Part shown: positions 1-7,194 of the stretch, in pieces
Layout of the letters: the number at the start of each line of letters is the position of its first letter
Position numbering within the stretch: the first letter of the stretch is position 1
DNA from: Nitrospira sp.
GTDB lineage: Bacteria; Nitrospirota; Nitrospiria; Nitrospirales; Nitrospiraceae
Length of the DNA: 64,000 bases
Reading direction: 5' to 3'
Assembly (NCBI GenBank): GCA_035968315.1
Contig: JAVYIN010000005.1
Location: 930,001 to 994,000 of the forward strand
Position numbers and translations under genes: made by a program
The notes under the pieces: generated by a model
What the model saw: the letters and a program-made list of their open reading frames with translations, nothing else
What the model was told of the DNA's origin: nothing
Databases searched by the model: none

Positions 1-30
1 CAGATCAAACTCCCGGAACATTTAGAATAA
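1..30 (+). CDS. C-terminal end of an unidentified gene (partial, left edge)
   Basis: Only the last nine codons and a TAA stop are inside the window; they read QIKLPEHLE. The family cannot be recognised from so little. The first 16 bases are identical to bases 3092-3107, which lie in the end of another degraded reading frame (QIQIKLPADLA then stop), so the two are probably related copies. No function is proposed. Confidence 0.35.
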   Translation, partial: QIKLPEHLE

Positions 31-826
31 CCGCATCTCTCGCCCCAAAAGCTCACCGCCATATCAAGGCCGGTGCTTGGATCAATCGAGGCTCCAACCG
101 GGGCGTTTGACCCGAGGCTAAAGCTGAGCACGTTGGACTCCGGCCCAATGTTGGAGTCGTCCGGATCGGTGGCCGGAACCGTGAGGGTCAGCGTTCTCCC
201 CTGCTCGACCGACTGGGCGGGAATCCCTGCAATCACCGGGGCATCATTCGTCGGGGTGATCGTGAAGGAGACCGTGGCGAGATTCGAGAAAGTGATCCCG
301 TCGCTCACGCGATAGGTGAAGGAGTCGCTCAGCGTCTCGCTGCCGTTGTGGACGTAGGTAAAGCTACCGTCGGCGTTGAGTCTCAGCGTGCCATATAAAG
401 GACTGCTGACAAGAGCGGCTGACAAGCCTGTTGGGGCCGTATCGGGGTCAGAATCGTTCTGCAGAAGGCCAGAGGCGAGAGACACGAGGCGAGTGGAACC
501 TTCGGCGACAGAATAGGAGTCGTTGACGGCAACCGGTGCGACGGTCGGTGTGCCATCCGTGAGTAGCACGTTGTCGATGGTCACCGTGGAGGTCCGGTCG
601 CCGAAGCCGAGCAGGTCGAACGAGAGCCGTGCCCCCGCCCCTGCCATGATGCCGGTCAGATCGATATTAACGACCCAGGCACGAGACGAGGGGCTAGAGG
701 TGAGCAGCGTCACAGTCACACCCGGAGCCAAGAACATAGTGCCGTCGGCTTGGATGTTGAGCAACGAGTCGGTGTGATCCAGACCTCTAATGGTGAATGG
801 TCGGAGTCGATTGACGTCCCCGAACC

Positions 827-853
827 AGATAGACCAGACAGACCAAATAGACC
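827..853. repeat. Tandem 9-mer array, three units
   Basis: Three consecutive 9-base units (agatagacc, agacagacc, aaatagacc). On the minus strand they encode the GLFGLSGLSG stretch of the degraded surface protein, three residues per unit. The frame of that protein changes just 3' of the array (near 790). Confidence 0.75.
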
Positions 854-1023
854 TACATCGAGTGATGATGGGAGCCGGCGAATACCGGGGTCAATGGAGC
901 CAGCCATGAGACGCGTGCCATCCACCGCGGAACTCACATGGCCCAAGCCCATCACGTGCCCGAGTTCATGCATGAGCACGGTCATGAGGTCGATCTTGCC
1001 TGCAGCGGCACCATTTGGGTCGG

Positions 1024-1044
1024 CTGATAGCTGATGGCTGATAG
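1024..1044. repeat. Tandem 7-mer array, three units, at a frameshift
   Basis: Units ctgatag, ctgatgg, ctgatag in direct succession. The array lies exactly where the surface-protein reading frame jumps. Removing two units (14 bases) would restore a continuous frame, '...EFLLSADPNGAAAGK...', leading into the HELGH motif. Confidence 0.8.
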
Positions 1045-1211
1045 CAAGAATTCTTCACTCGTGAATGGCGTCGGATCCACGAACCACCCATACCCGGCGG
1101 CATCGGTATCCAGCGTGATCGTTGTGCCGGACGTGAGCGCCAGATACCCATCAGCCAGATCGGCAATAGTAATGGTGGCCTGGTTGAGCAGCGTGAGTTG
1201 ATCAAAAGAAA

Positions 1212-1239
1212 GTGACGAGTGACGCGTGAACAGTGATGG
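1212..1239. repeat. Tandem 7-mer array, four units
   Basis: Units gtgacga, gtgacgc, gtgaaca, gtgatgg. It lies inside the minus-strand surface-protein remnant and codes for part of 'PSLFTRHSSLSF'. It resembles the gtgaaac-type array at 9989. Confidence 0.7.
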
Positions 1240-1252
1240 GTTCGATGCCTCA

Positions 1253-1293
1253 GGACTAGATAGACTAGACAGACCGAACAGACCAGACAGACC
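1253..1293. repeat. Tandem 9-mer array, four to five units
   Basis: Units ggactagat, agactagac, agaccgaac, agaccagac and a partial agacc. Same family as the array at 827-853. On the minus strand it encodes 'SGLFGLSSLSSPE'. The 9-base unit keeps the frame, so it adds residue triplets. Confidence 0.75.
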
Positions 1294-1359
1294 ATTTCCC
1301 ACAGAAGGATTGACCACATTCCGATCAGGCGGTACAGTTTGGTTACCGAATGAGAGACT

Positions 1360-2010
1360 ATGCTGAAGCGTGTTCTGATTATCCTGGTCCTCGTTCTGAC
1401 TCAGACCGGGTGTGATGCCAAATATGGGGAGGATCTGTCCCCTTTTGTCCGAGGTAAGCTGGACGCTCAGGGACAACTCGACCTCGAGCGGCAGAAGCGG
1501 GAACTGCTTCAGATTGAGGACATCAAGGTTGGAACTGGTCCCGTCGCCGCTTGGGGACGACGTCTCTCCGCCGATTTGACTGTTCGGTACACCGACGGCA
1601 CTCTGATCTATCAAGGCCCGATCTACACTTACGTTGGATTCGTCGACATTACCGGCATCGAAAATGATATCCGAAGCGGTCCATTTCTCACGGGAATCAA
1701 CGGAGGCATTCAGTTGGCGCTGAACGGCATGGCCGTTGGTGGTCAACGCCGATTCACTGTCGACAGGAGTTTGGTCTGTTTGAATATCAAGATGGATGCC
1801 GGTCCCAACGCTACTTGTGGCCTGATTGAGCGAATCAAAGTCCGAAAAGATAAATTGATTGCGGAGGCCGCTCTCACCGAATCCTGCATTCCCTTGAGCT
1901 TCCGCGCCATCTATATGAATGGGGAATACCTGCTGCATTTCCGAGCCGGTTGCCGCAATTCCGATCTGCCTCGACTCGCCCCCAACGGTCCCATTTGGCA
2001 CGTTTACTAA
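1360..2010 (+). CDS. FKBP-like peptidyl-prolyl isomerase domain protein, probable lipoprotein
   Basis: 216 residues. It starts with a hydrophobic signal ending in LTQTGC, which suggests lipidation at Cys18 although Gln at -3 is unusual for a lipobox. The middle resembles an FKBP fold: 'VGTGPVAAWGRRLSADLTVRYTDGTLIY' (quoted in two parts: VGTGPVAAWGRR, SADLTVRYTDG), then the core GMAVGGQRR (family GMxxGxxR). FKBPs catalyse prolyl cis-trans isomerisation, here presumably in the periplasm or on the outer membrane. The C-terminal 60 residues carry extra cysteines and are unlike the family core. The long overlapping minus-strand frame (982-2076) is judged a shadow, because this one has a signal peptide and domain logic. 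Isomerase activity is uncertain. Confidence 0.7.
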   Translation: MLKRVLIILVLVLTQTGCDAKYGEDLSPFVRGKLDAQGQLDLERQKRELLQIEDIKVGTGPVAAWGRRLSADLTVRYTDGTLIYQGPIYTYVGFVDITGIENDIRSGPFLTGINGGIQLALNGMAVGGQRRFTVDRSLVCLNIKMDAGPNATCGLIERIKVRKDKLIAEAALTESCIPLSFRAIYMNGEYLLHFRAGCRNSDLPRLAPNGPIWHVY

Positions 2011-2025
2011 ACTAGGGGAAAGAGA

Positions 2026-2050
2026 TGGGGTCATTGCTTGACTTTGCACT
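2026..2050 (+). repeat. Left terminal inverted repeat of the Y1 transposase element
   Basis: 25 bases, the exact reverse complement of 2997-3021. It begins tggggtcattgcttg and ends 25 bases before the transposase start codon. Confidence 0.85.
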
Positions 2051-2074
2051 ACCACCCTCTTACCCTCCCGCCTC

Positions 2075-3016
2075 ATGGCCCGCCAACTGCGATTGGAATA
2101 TCCCGGCGCCCTCTACCACCTGACCGCCCGCGGCAACGAGCAGCAGTCCATCTTTCACGATGACACCGACCGGCAGCATTTCCTCACCTTGCTCGGGCGC
2201 GAAATCCTCCAGCAGCGCTGGCGGTGTTATGCTTATTGCCTGATGGGGAATCATTATCATCTGCTCCTCGACACACCCGAACCAAATCTGAGCCGCGGTA
2301 TGCGGCGGCTGAATGGCAGCTATACCCAGCGCTTCAATTGGCGTCATCAGCGCGTCGGCCATCTCTTGCAGGGGCGGTTCAAGAGTATCGTGGTCGAGCG
2401 CGAGAGTTATCTCTTGGAGCTCTGCCGGTATGTGGTGCTGAATCCGGTGCGGGCAGGCATGGTGTCGACTCCAGAGGAGTGGGCATGGAGTAGCTATGGA
2501 GCGACGGCCGGAGTCAGTACAGCCCCGCCATGGCTCAATGTGGCGAGTGTGCTCGAGCTGTTCGAGGCGGATCAGGCGCGAGCGCGGCAGGCTTATCGGC
2601 AGTTCGTGGCGGACGGGATCGGGCGCCCCTCACCCTGGTCGGAGATTACGGGCCAGATTTTCCTGGGAAGTCCGTCTTTTCGGGAACGAATGGCAGAACG
2701 ACTGCCCAAGCAGCGACCGGCTAATGTGCCGCGCGCCCAAACTGATCCTACCAGGCTGGTGCCGGATGAGATTCTTATTCGCGTGGCAACCGTATTTGGG
2801 ATTTCACCGCCAGCAATCATAGCCAGAACACATCGCGAGGCCTACCACACGGCAGTATGGCTATTGAGACGCGCCGCCAACGAGCCGCTGAATACGGTCG
2901 CCATCCGTTTTGGGGTCTCAGCTTCCAGGATTTCAAAGATTCAAGATGCTGTCGAATCAACGCCCCTCACGCCCCAACAACTCCAGGTGATGACGGAGTG
3001 CAAAGTCAAGCAATGA
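2075..3016 (+). CDS. REP-associated tyrosine (Y1, HUH) transposase
   Basis: 313 residues. The N-terminal Y1/HUH nuclease domain shows 'YPGALYHLTARGNEQQSIF', the metal-binding His pair in GNHYHLLLD (His60, His62) and the catalytic Tyr119 in LCRYVVLNPVRAGM. These enzymes nick single-stranded DNA at REP/BIME palindromes. The C-terminal part (about residues 225-300) is a DnaA-C/HTH-like DNA-binding region, common in this subfamily ('RFGVSASRISKIQ'). All catalytic residues are present, so it may be active. The start is the ATG 25 bases after the left inverted repeat; the stop lies inside the right one. Confidence 0.9.
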   Translation: MARQLRLEYPGALYHLTARGNEQQSIFHDDTDRQHFLTLLGREILQQRWRCYAYCLMGNHYHLLLDTPEPNLSRGMRRLNGSYTQRFNWRHQRVGHLLQGRFKSIVVERESYLLELCRYVVLNPVRAGMVSTPEEWAWSSYGATAGVSTAPPWLNVASVLELFEADQARARQAYRQFVADGIGRPSPWSEITGQIFLGSPSFRERMAERLPKQRPANVPRAQTDPTRLVPDEILIRVATVFGISPPAIIARTHREAYHTAVWLLRRAANEPLNTVAIRFGVSASRISKIQDAVESTPLTPQQLQVMTECKVKQ

Positions 3017-3021
3017 CCCCA
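2997..3021 (-). repeat. Right terminal inverted repeat of the Y1 transposase element
   Basis: 25 bases, a perfect inverted copy of 2026-2050. The transposase stop TGA (3014-3016) is within it. Confidence 0.85.
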
Positions 3022-3121
3022 GCTCGCCCGTGTCAACAATCCCAACTTCACCGTGGCCTGCTGCGACGTGCGCGTCGTCGACGGCCAGATCCAGATCAAA
3101 CTCCCGGCAGACCTGGCATAG
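3020..3121 (+). pseudogene. 3' fragment of an unidentified gene cut off by the transposase element
   Basis: Immediately after the right inverted repeat an open frame runs QLARVNNPNFTVACCDVRV, then VDGQIQIKLPADLA, stop at 3119-3121. It has no start of its own and looks like the end of a gene whose 5' part was lost at the insertion. Its last codons match the fragment at bases 1-30. The family is not recognised. Confidence 0.45.
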
Positions 3122-3629
3122 GCGGCATCGGCGGGGCTCCTGGCAACGGAGGCGCAGGCGTCTGCGGGCGCTCGGAGTCCGGCGGCTTGGGAGTGACCCC
3201 ATCTGCTGGCAACGAAGCCGCGTTCACTTTCTTCACGCCCAGGTGCGCGTGCCAGATAAACTCCCGCTCAAACCATTGCCCGCTCACACTTTGATCCCGA
3301 AGCTGCACCCGGATCTCGTAGAGATCCCCTTCAACCTGCTTAACCCGCCATTCCCCAAGCCGGACGCCTTCGCCCCGCTCTTTTTTAGCGCGCACATGTT
3401 CATTCATCGCTTGAAGAATCGTCGGAAATCCCAGTGCCTGATGGGTCTGCACGAGCGCCAGCGCCTCGGCGGCCCGCTTGTCGGCCATGGGATTGAGCGC
3501 GGGCGGCTTCATCCAGACGTAGGCCACTCCTCCAAAGACCAGCACGGCCACGACGGCATAGTGGAGCGTTTTGACGAGAGACGATGACCGCGATTGGCCA
3601 GAGACAGTGCGAGACGAATCGGTACTCAT
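3096..3629 (-). CDS. Hypothetical single-pass membrane protein with proline-rich tail
   Basis: About 177 residues from the ATG at 3629 (MSTDSSRT); a start at 3680 is also open but adds an unlikely leader. One transmembrane helix near residues 22-40 (VVAVLVFGGVAYVW) follows a Ser-rich cytoplasmic start. The globular part contains 'GEWRVKQVEGDLYEIRVQL', and the C-terminus is Pro/Gly-rich (PPLPGAPPMPPMPGLPG). Topology is probably N-in with the body outside the membrane. Its 3' end overlaps the gene fragment on the other strand. No family recognised. Confidence 0.6.
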   Translation of the reverse strand: MSTDSSRTVSGQSRSSSLVKTLHYAVVAVLVFGGVAYVWMKPPALNPMADKRAAEALALVQTHQALGFPTILQAMNEHVRAKKERGEGVRLGEWRVKQVEGDLYEIRVQLRDQSVSGQWFEREFIWHAHLGVKKVNAASLPADGVTPKPPDSERPQTPAPPLPGAPPMPPMPGLPGV

Positions 3630-3808
3630 GAACCCCCACACACGTTCCAGATCAGGTGAAGAGCCATATCGAAATCCCACGGCATCTTAGGAACCCCTTC
3701 GGGAGGTTGTCAATGGCGGCGCGCCCCACCTTGTCTGACCAAAAGCGGGTGTGCTACAAGTACCGCACACATTGAAGCAACACGATCGATACACCCTGAG
3801 CATATGGC

Positions 3809-4252
3809 ATGAAATTCTTCCTGTACGGCGATAACCTGAATCTCACCCAGCTCAAGCGGCGAGCCCCGGAACATAAGTTCCTCTACCTGGCGACGTTGGC
3901 GGACCACACCATCAAGTTCTGCCGCTGGTCCTCGCAATGGCGCTGCGGCCTGGCCAGCATCGCCCCCTCACCGGGCGAGAAAGTCTGGGGCGGCGTGTTC
4001 GAGTTGACCGACGAAGACCTGAAGATCATGGATCAGTTCGAGGACGACGTGCCGCAAGGCGCGTATCGGCACCTCCAGATCACCGTCGTGAACGAGGCCG
4101 GAGACAAAGAGCTCGTCACGACCTATGCCGCCAACCCGATCGGCAAATTCAAACCCAAAGACCACTACCTCGACTGGGTCCTCAAAGGGCTCAAACAGTG
4201 GAAACTGCCAGAGGAAGCCATCGAACAATGGCAAGCCTACCGGCCGCATTAG
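3809..4252 (+). CDS. Gamma-glutamylcyclotransferase-like (GGCT/AIG2 fold) protein
   Basis: 147 residues. The family signature is visible: a YG turn in the first strand (FLYGDNLN, residues 4-11), the VWGGVFELTDEDL segment, and an acidic residue in MDQFEDD (about Glu78) at the place of the catalytic Glu, followed by a Tyr (GAYRHLQI). Family members cyclise gamma-glutamyl amines to 5-oxoproline or act on related amides; the substrate here cannot be told. It lies 85 bases upstream of a small ferredoxin on the same strand, separated by a palindromic 7-mer array. Confidence 0.75.
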   Translation: MKFFLYGDNLNLTQLKRRAPEHKFLYLATLADHTIKFCRWSSQWRCGLASIAPSPGEKVWGGVFELTDEDLKIMDQFEDDVPQGAYRHLQITVVNEAGDKELVTTYAANPIGKFKPKDHYLDWVLKGLKQWKLPEEAIEQWQAYRPH

Positions 4253-4255
4253 CTG

Positions 4256-4318
4256 GCCCGGGGCACGAGGCCAGAGGCAAGGGGCATCGCCCCTCGCCCC
4301 GAGCCACTCGCCCCTCGC
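4256..4318. repeat. Palindromic array of nine 7-mers
   Basis: Units gcccggg, gcacgag, gccagag, gcaaggg, gcatcgc, ccctcgc, cccgagc, cactcgc, ccctcgc. The first half is G-rich and the second half is its inverted form, so the array can fold into a hairpin. It starts 4 bases after the GGCT-like stop codon and ends 20 bases before the ferredoxin start. Confidence 0.75.
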
Positions 4319-4337
4319 CTTAAACCCAAGGAGCATC

Positions 4338-4664
4338 ATGCCAAAACCCACGCACCATATTCTCGTCTGCACCAACTCCCGTCCGCCGGGCCACCCGAAG
4401 CCGTCCTGCGGCAGTTCCGGGGCCGCCCAGCTGCTCATGGCCTTCAACATGGGCCTGATGCAGCGCGGCGTTATGCCGGGCCAAGTGCTCGTCAGCGCGA
4501 CCGGCTGCCTGGGCCCCTGCGAGCAGGGACCGACCGTCGTCGTCTATCCGGATGCCACCTGGTACTCCAAGGTGACCGAAGCCGACGTCGCCACGATCCT
4601 CGACGAACATATCAAGGGCGGCAAGCCCGCGGCCAAGCTGAACCCCGACGCGGTGTGGAAGTAA
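4338..4664 (+). CDS. Thioredoxin-like [2Fe-2S] ferredoxin
   Basis: 108 residues. Four cysteines have the spacing of the thioredoxin-like [2Fe-2S] ferredoxins: Cys11 (HHILVCTNSRP), Cys24 (KPSCGSSGA), Cys57 and Cys61 (TGCLGPCEQGP). The rest, 'GPTVVVYPDATWYSKVTEADV', is also typical. It acts as a small cytoplasmic electron carrier; the partner is unknown. The start is chosen at 4338 because AAGGAG lies 5 bases upstream; the longer open frame reaching back to 4125 overlaps the previous gene. moaB follows 16 bases later, so the two may be co-transcribed. Confidence 0.9.
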   Translation: MPKPTHHILVCTNSRPPGHPKPSCGSSGAAQLLMAFNMGLMQRGVMPGQVLVSATGCLGPCEQGPTVVVYPDATWYSKVTEADVATILDEHIKGGKPAAKLNPDAVWK

Positions 4665-4680
4665 CGCACGCGATTGCATC

Positions 4681-5193
4681 ATGGCCAGCGCAACCCATCA
4701 TGAACACAAGCACCATGCACCCCGGTCCATCGGGTGCATGGTCATTACCTGCAGCGACACCCGCACGCCCGAAACGGATACGAGCGGCCAGCTCATCCAG
4801 AAACTGCTCAAGGAAAACGGCCACAGCGTCGCCGCCTACCATCTCGTGAAAGACGAGCCGGCGCAGATCAAGGGACGGATCGCCGAAGGGATTGCGAATG
4901 ACGCGGTGCAAGCCATCATCATCAACGGCGGCACCGGCATCTCGCGGCGGGACTCCACGTTCGAGGCGGTCGATGCGATGCTGGAGAAACGGCTGGATGG
5001 ATTCGGCGAAGTCTTTCGCTATCTGACCTATCAGGAGATCGGCTCACCGGCCATCATGAGCCGCGCCACCGCCGGCATCATCAAGGGCCGCATCCTCTTC
5101 TCCACCCCCGGATCAGAAAACGCCGTCCGCCTGGCGATGGAAAAGTTGATCCTCCCCGAACTCGGGCATCTGGTCAAAGAACTCACGAAGTAA
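4681..5193 (+). CDS. moaB: Molybdenum cofactor biosynthesis protein MoaB/Mog family
   Basis: 170 residues. Contains the molybdopterin-binding signature: CMVITCSDTRTPETDTSG near the start, INGGTGISRRDSTFEAV (GGTG..RD.T) in the middle and 'ILFSTPGSENAVRLAME' towards the end. The family adenylylates molybdopterin before metal insertion (Mog), or is its MoaB homologue. A His-rich leader (ATHHEHKHHAP) precedes the domain. It is followed by a palindromic repeat element that separates it from the convergent CBS gene. Confidence 0.88.
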   Translation: MASATHHEHKHHAPRSIGCMVITCSDTRTPETDTSGQLIQKLLKENGHSVAAYHLVKDEPAQIKGRIAEGIANDAVQAIIINGGTGISRRDSTFEAVDAMLEKRLDGFGEVFRYLTYQEIGSPAIMSRATAGIIKGRILFSTPGSENAVRLAMEKLILPELGHLVKELTK

Positions 5194-5211
5194 GCGGACA
5201 CTCCCTTCTTT

Positions 5212-5334
5212 AGGATGCTCAAAACGGTCTTCTAGCAAGGCCACAGACGATGACAGCACCGGAGGCGTAGCCTCAGGGCTACGTTGAGGATGCTGTCGAG
5301 GCGAGAACGCCACTAGAGGCCGTTTTCAGCATCC
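5212..5334. repeat. Palindromic interspersed element, family A, copy 1
   Basis: Ends are inverted: aggatgctcaaaacggtc at the left and 'ggccgttttcagcatcc' at the right. The core has caaggcc, an internal hairpin (gtagcctcagggctac) and gcgagaacgcc. It fills the gap between the convergent moaB and CBS genes, 2 bases from the CBS stop, so it may act as a two-way terminator. Related copies are at 7195, 8334 and 46583. Confidence 0.75.
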
Positions 5335-5335
5335 G

Positions 5336-5770
5336 TCAATCCTGCCCGATCTTCGGTTCCGAGTACGTCACCTCGGTTGAAATCTTCGACTGGGCATACT
5401 TCCGGTAGGACAACATCACATCCCGCACCGAGACCACGCCGACAATCGCTCCGCCCTTCGTGACCGCGAGATGGCGCACACCGAGATCGCCCATCATCTC
5501 CTGGGCATCATCCACCGGCTGATTTCCCTCGATCGTGCAGAGGGGCGTCGTCATCACTTTATCGACCGTCAACTTGCCCAGCGGCTTGCTGGTAGCGACA
5601 GCCCGGCGAACGATGTCGGTATCCGTCACGATCCCGACCAACTGCTTCCCCTTCTTCACCAGCAGCGACCCGACGCGCGCACTGCGCATCGTCTTGGCGG
5701 CGCTGACAATCGACGTCTTGGGCCCGATAGACTTCGGACGTTTCGTCATGATCTGCGCAACAGTGGACAT
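5336..5770 (-). CDS. Tandem CBS-domain protein
   Basis: 144 residues, essentially two CBS domains. The first (about residues 5-62) has 'MTKRPKSIGPKTSIVSAAK', VGSLLVKKGKQLVGIVTDTD. The second (about 70-130) has VDKVMTTPLCTIEGN and RHLAVTKGGAIVGVVSVRD. CBS pairs bind adenosine nucleotides or similar ligands and usually regulate a partner; no catalytic domain is attached. A good ribosome site (AAAGGAG, reading the minus strand at about 5779) precedes the ATG. The target is unknown. Confidence 0.88.
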   Translation of the reverse strand: MSTVAQIMTKRPKSIGPKTSIVSAAKTMRSARVGSLLVKKGKQLVGIVTDTDIVRRAVATSKPLGKLTVDKVMTTPLCTIEGNQPVDDAQEMMGDLGVRHLAVTKGGAIVGVVSVRDVMLSYRKYAQSKISTEVTYSEPKIGQD

Positions 5771-5879
5771 CAGACACTCCTTTCGTCGCGAACGTGATCG
5801 ATGAGAAGAACGCCGGCCGCGTCCAGACTCTCCCTACCTTCCAAGCTTGCCTTCCTCCTGCTCTACCAGGCGGCCTGGT

Positions 5880-5943
5880 TAATCCTCAAATGCGCGCGTC
5901 GAACGAGGCCCTTCTGAGGGCGCGCGTTCCGCGAGCAGGAGGA
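5880..5943. repeat. Palindromic interspersed element, family B, copy 1
   Basis: Arms taatcctcaaatgcgcgcg and 'gcgcgcgttccgcgagcagg', with gtcgaacgag and ttctgagg between them. It lies in the gap between the CBS gene and the dehydrogenase. Copies 2 and 3 are at 7088 and 57201. Confidence 0.65.
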
Positions 5944-5978
5944 TGACCAGGGCACTCACCTCCCCGTTTCCAGCATCC

Positions 5979-7007
5979 TCACACTGTCAGTACAATCTTC
6001 CCGAAGAACTTGCGAGACAACATCTGCTCTTGCGCCGCTCTCGCCTCTTTCAGCGGATAGGTGCGATCGATCACCGACATCAGACGCTTCTGCCCCATCA
6101 GCTCCGCCGCCTTTACGAGTTCCGCCCGCGTGCCCATGTAGGATCCTCTGATCGTATACTGGCGGGAGTAGATATACCGGAGATCCAGCTTCACCTCAGC
6201 GCCGGTCGTCGCGCCGCAGGTAATCAACCGCCCTCCCTTCGCGAGGGACTGCAGACAGCTCTCCCAGACCTCGGGTCCGATATGTTCGATCACCACATCG
6301 ACCCCATGCCCTTCGGTCAGCAGCTTCACTCGCTCCGCCACCTTTTCCTTGGAGTGGTTGATGACAGCATCAGCGCCAAGCACCACCGCCTTGGGAATCT
6401 TGTCGTCCGACCCGACGGTCGTGATCACCCGCGCTCCGGCCAGCTTGGCCATCTGAATGGCCATCGTCCCCACCCCGCTCCCGCCGCCCATGATCAGCAC
6501 CGTCTCGCCATGCTGCAATCCCGCGAGCGCGAACAACATATGCGACGCAGTCACGGACACGAGTGGAAAGGCCGCCGCCTGCTCGAACGAGAGATTCTCC
6601 GGCATCGGCAGCACATTGCGGAAAGGCACCTTCACATACTCCGCATAGCCGCCATGCATCATGGCGCCGATCAGGCTGTAGGTGCGGCAGAAGTTATCCC
6701 GGCCGGACAAGCAAAACTCGCACTTCCAACAGCTGATCCCCGGCGAGACAAAGACTTTCTGCCCGACCGTCACCCCCTCGACCTGCGCCCCCACCTGCTC
6801 CACGATCCCGGCGATGTCTGACCCCGACACATGGGGCATCGGCATCGGATAGGCCGGATTCCCCTGGCGAATCCAGATATCGAGGTGATTCAGCGCGCAG
6901 GCCTTAACGCGCACCAGCACATCCTCCATCCCGAACGACGGCAGCGGCACGTCTTCATACGACAACTTATCCGGCCCACCATGCGCGCGAAAGAGTACCG
7001 CTTTCAT
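5979..7007 (-). CDS. Zinc-type alcohol dehydrogenase-like MDR oxidoreductase
   Basis: 342 residues from the ATG at 7007 (MKAVLFRAHGGPDKL); upstream frame to 7190 is low-quality leader. The GroES-like N-domain carries the four structural-zinc cysteines in SCWKCEFCLSGRDNFC. The NAD(P)-binding Rossmann motif is 'LIMGGGSGVGTMAIQMAK' (GGGSGVG). It likely oxidises or reduces an alcohol/aldehyde or quinone-type substrate; the exact substrate is not predictable. The catalytic-zinc Cys of classical ADHs is not evident at the usual N-terminal position (HLDIWIRQG), so it may be a non-classical member. Confidence 0.85.
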   Translation of the reverse strand: MKAVLFRAHGGPDKLSYEDVPLPSFGMEDVLVRVKACALNHLDIWIRQGNPAYPMPMPHVSGSDIAGIVEQVGAQVEGVTVGQKVFVSPGISCWKCEFCLSGRDNFCRTYSLIGAMMHGGYAEYVKVPFRNVLPMPENLSFEQAAAFPLVSVTASHMLFALAGLQHGETVLIMGGGSGVGTMAIQMAKLAGARVITTVGSDDKIPKAVVLGADAVINHSKEKVAERVKLLTEGHGVDVVIEHIGPEVWESCLQSLAKGGRLITCGATTGAEVKLDLRYIYSRQYTIRGSYMGTRAELVKAAELMGQKRLMSVIDRTYPLKEARAAQEQMLSRKFFGKIVLTV

Positions 7008-7087
7008 CTTTTCACCTCTCCCCCTCCAACTGAAACTTTGAATGCACGGATCGTGCGCCCTCTCTCCCCTCACTGGTGGGCCGATTG

Positions 7088-7152
7088 GTCTCCTACTGCG
7101 CGCATGCAACGAGGGCCTTCCGAGGCCGCGCGTTGCGCGAGCACAGGAGACT
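7088..7152. repeat. Palindromic interspersed element, family B, copy 2
   Basis: ggtctcctactgcgcgca at the left and 'gcgagcacaggagact' at the right with gcaacgagggc and ggccgcgcgtt inside. It lies upstream of the dehydrogenase start. It shares gcgcgc-gtcgaacgag...cgcgcgttccgcgagca with copies 1 and 3. Confidence 0.7.
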
Positions 7153-7194
7153 AACAGACCGCCTCGCCTTCGGGCACTAGCAGGGCACAATCCC

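Larger units (their letters stand above)
1..1340 (-). pseudogene. Frameshifted remnant of a large surface/secreted protein with a metzincin-like motif and cadherin/Ig-like repeat
   Basis: Read on the minus strand, three consecutive segments in three frames make one protein. From about 1320 to 1030: 'ITIADLADGYLALTSG' and 'TDAAGYGWFVDPTPF'. From about 1040 to 790: HELGHVMGLGH followed by LMAG, which is the HExxHxxGxxH zinc motif plus a Met-turn of metzincins. From about 800 to the left edge: a repeat of the 'APVAVNDSYSVAEG ... NDAPVIAGIPAQSVEQG' kind found in large bacterial surface proteins. The frame changes near 1025 and near 790, both beside short tandem repeats. The 5' part is missing, because the FKBP-like gene begins at 1360 on the other strand. 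The reading frame is still open at base 1. It could encode separate fragments, but with no start sites visible a pseudogene is most likely. Confidence 0.7.
2026..3021 (+). mobile_element. REP-associated Y1 transposase element with 25-bp inverted repeats
   Basis: The transposase gene is bounded by perfect inverted repeats of 25 bases at 2026-2050 and 2997-3021, both containing ggggtcattgcttgac on the outward side. The right repeat contains the stop codon of the transposase. Such GGGTCA-type palindromic ends are known around REP-associated tyrosine transposases. No target-site duplication was seen. Confidence 0.75.

Noticed and set aside
982-2076. Long minus-strand reading frame of 364 codons
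   Set aside because: Only its first third (up to about 1340) belongs to the surface-protein remnant. The part opposite 1360-2010 is the shadow of the FKBP-like gene, which has a signal peptide and a domain.
5943-6821. 292-codon plus-strand open frame
   Set aside because: Antisense to the zinc dehydrogenase, with its His-rich, Arg-rich composition.
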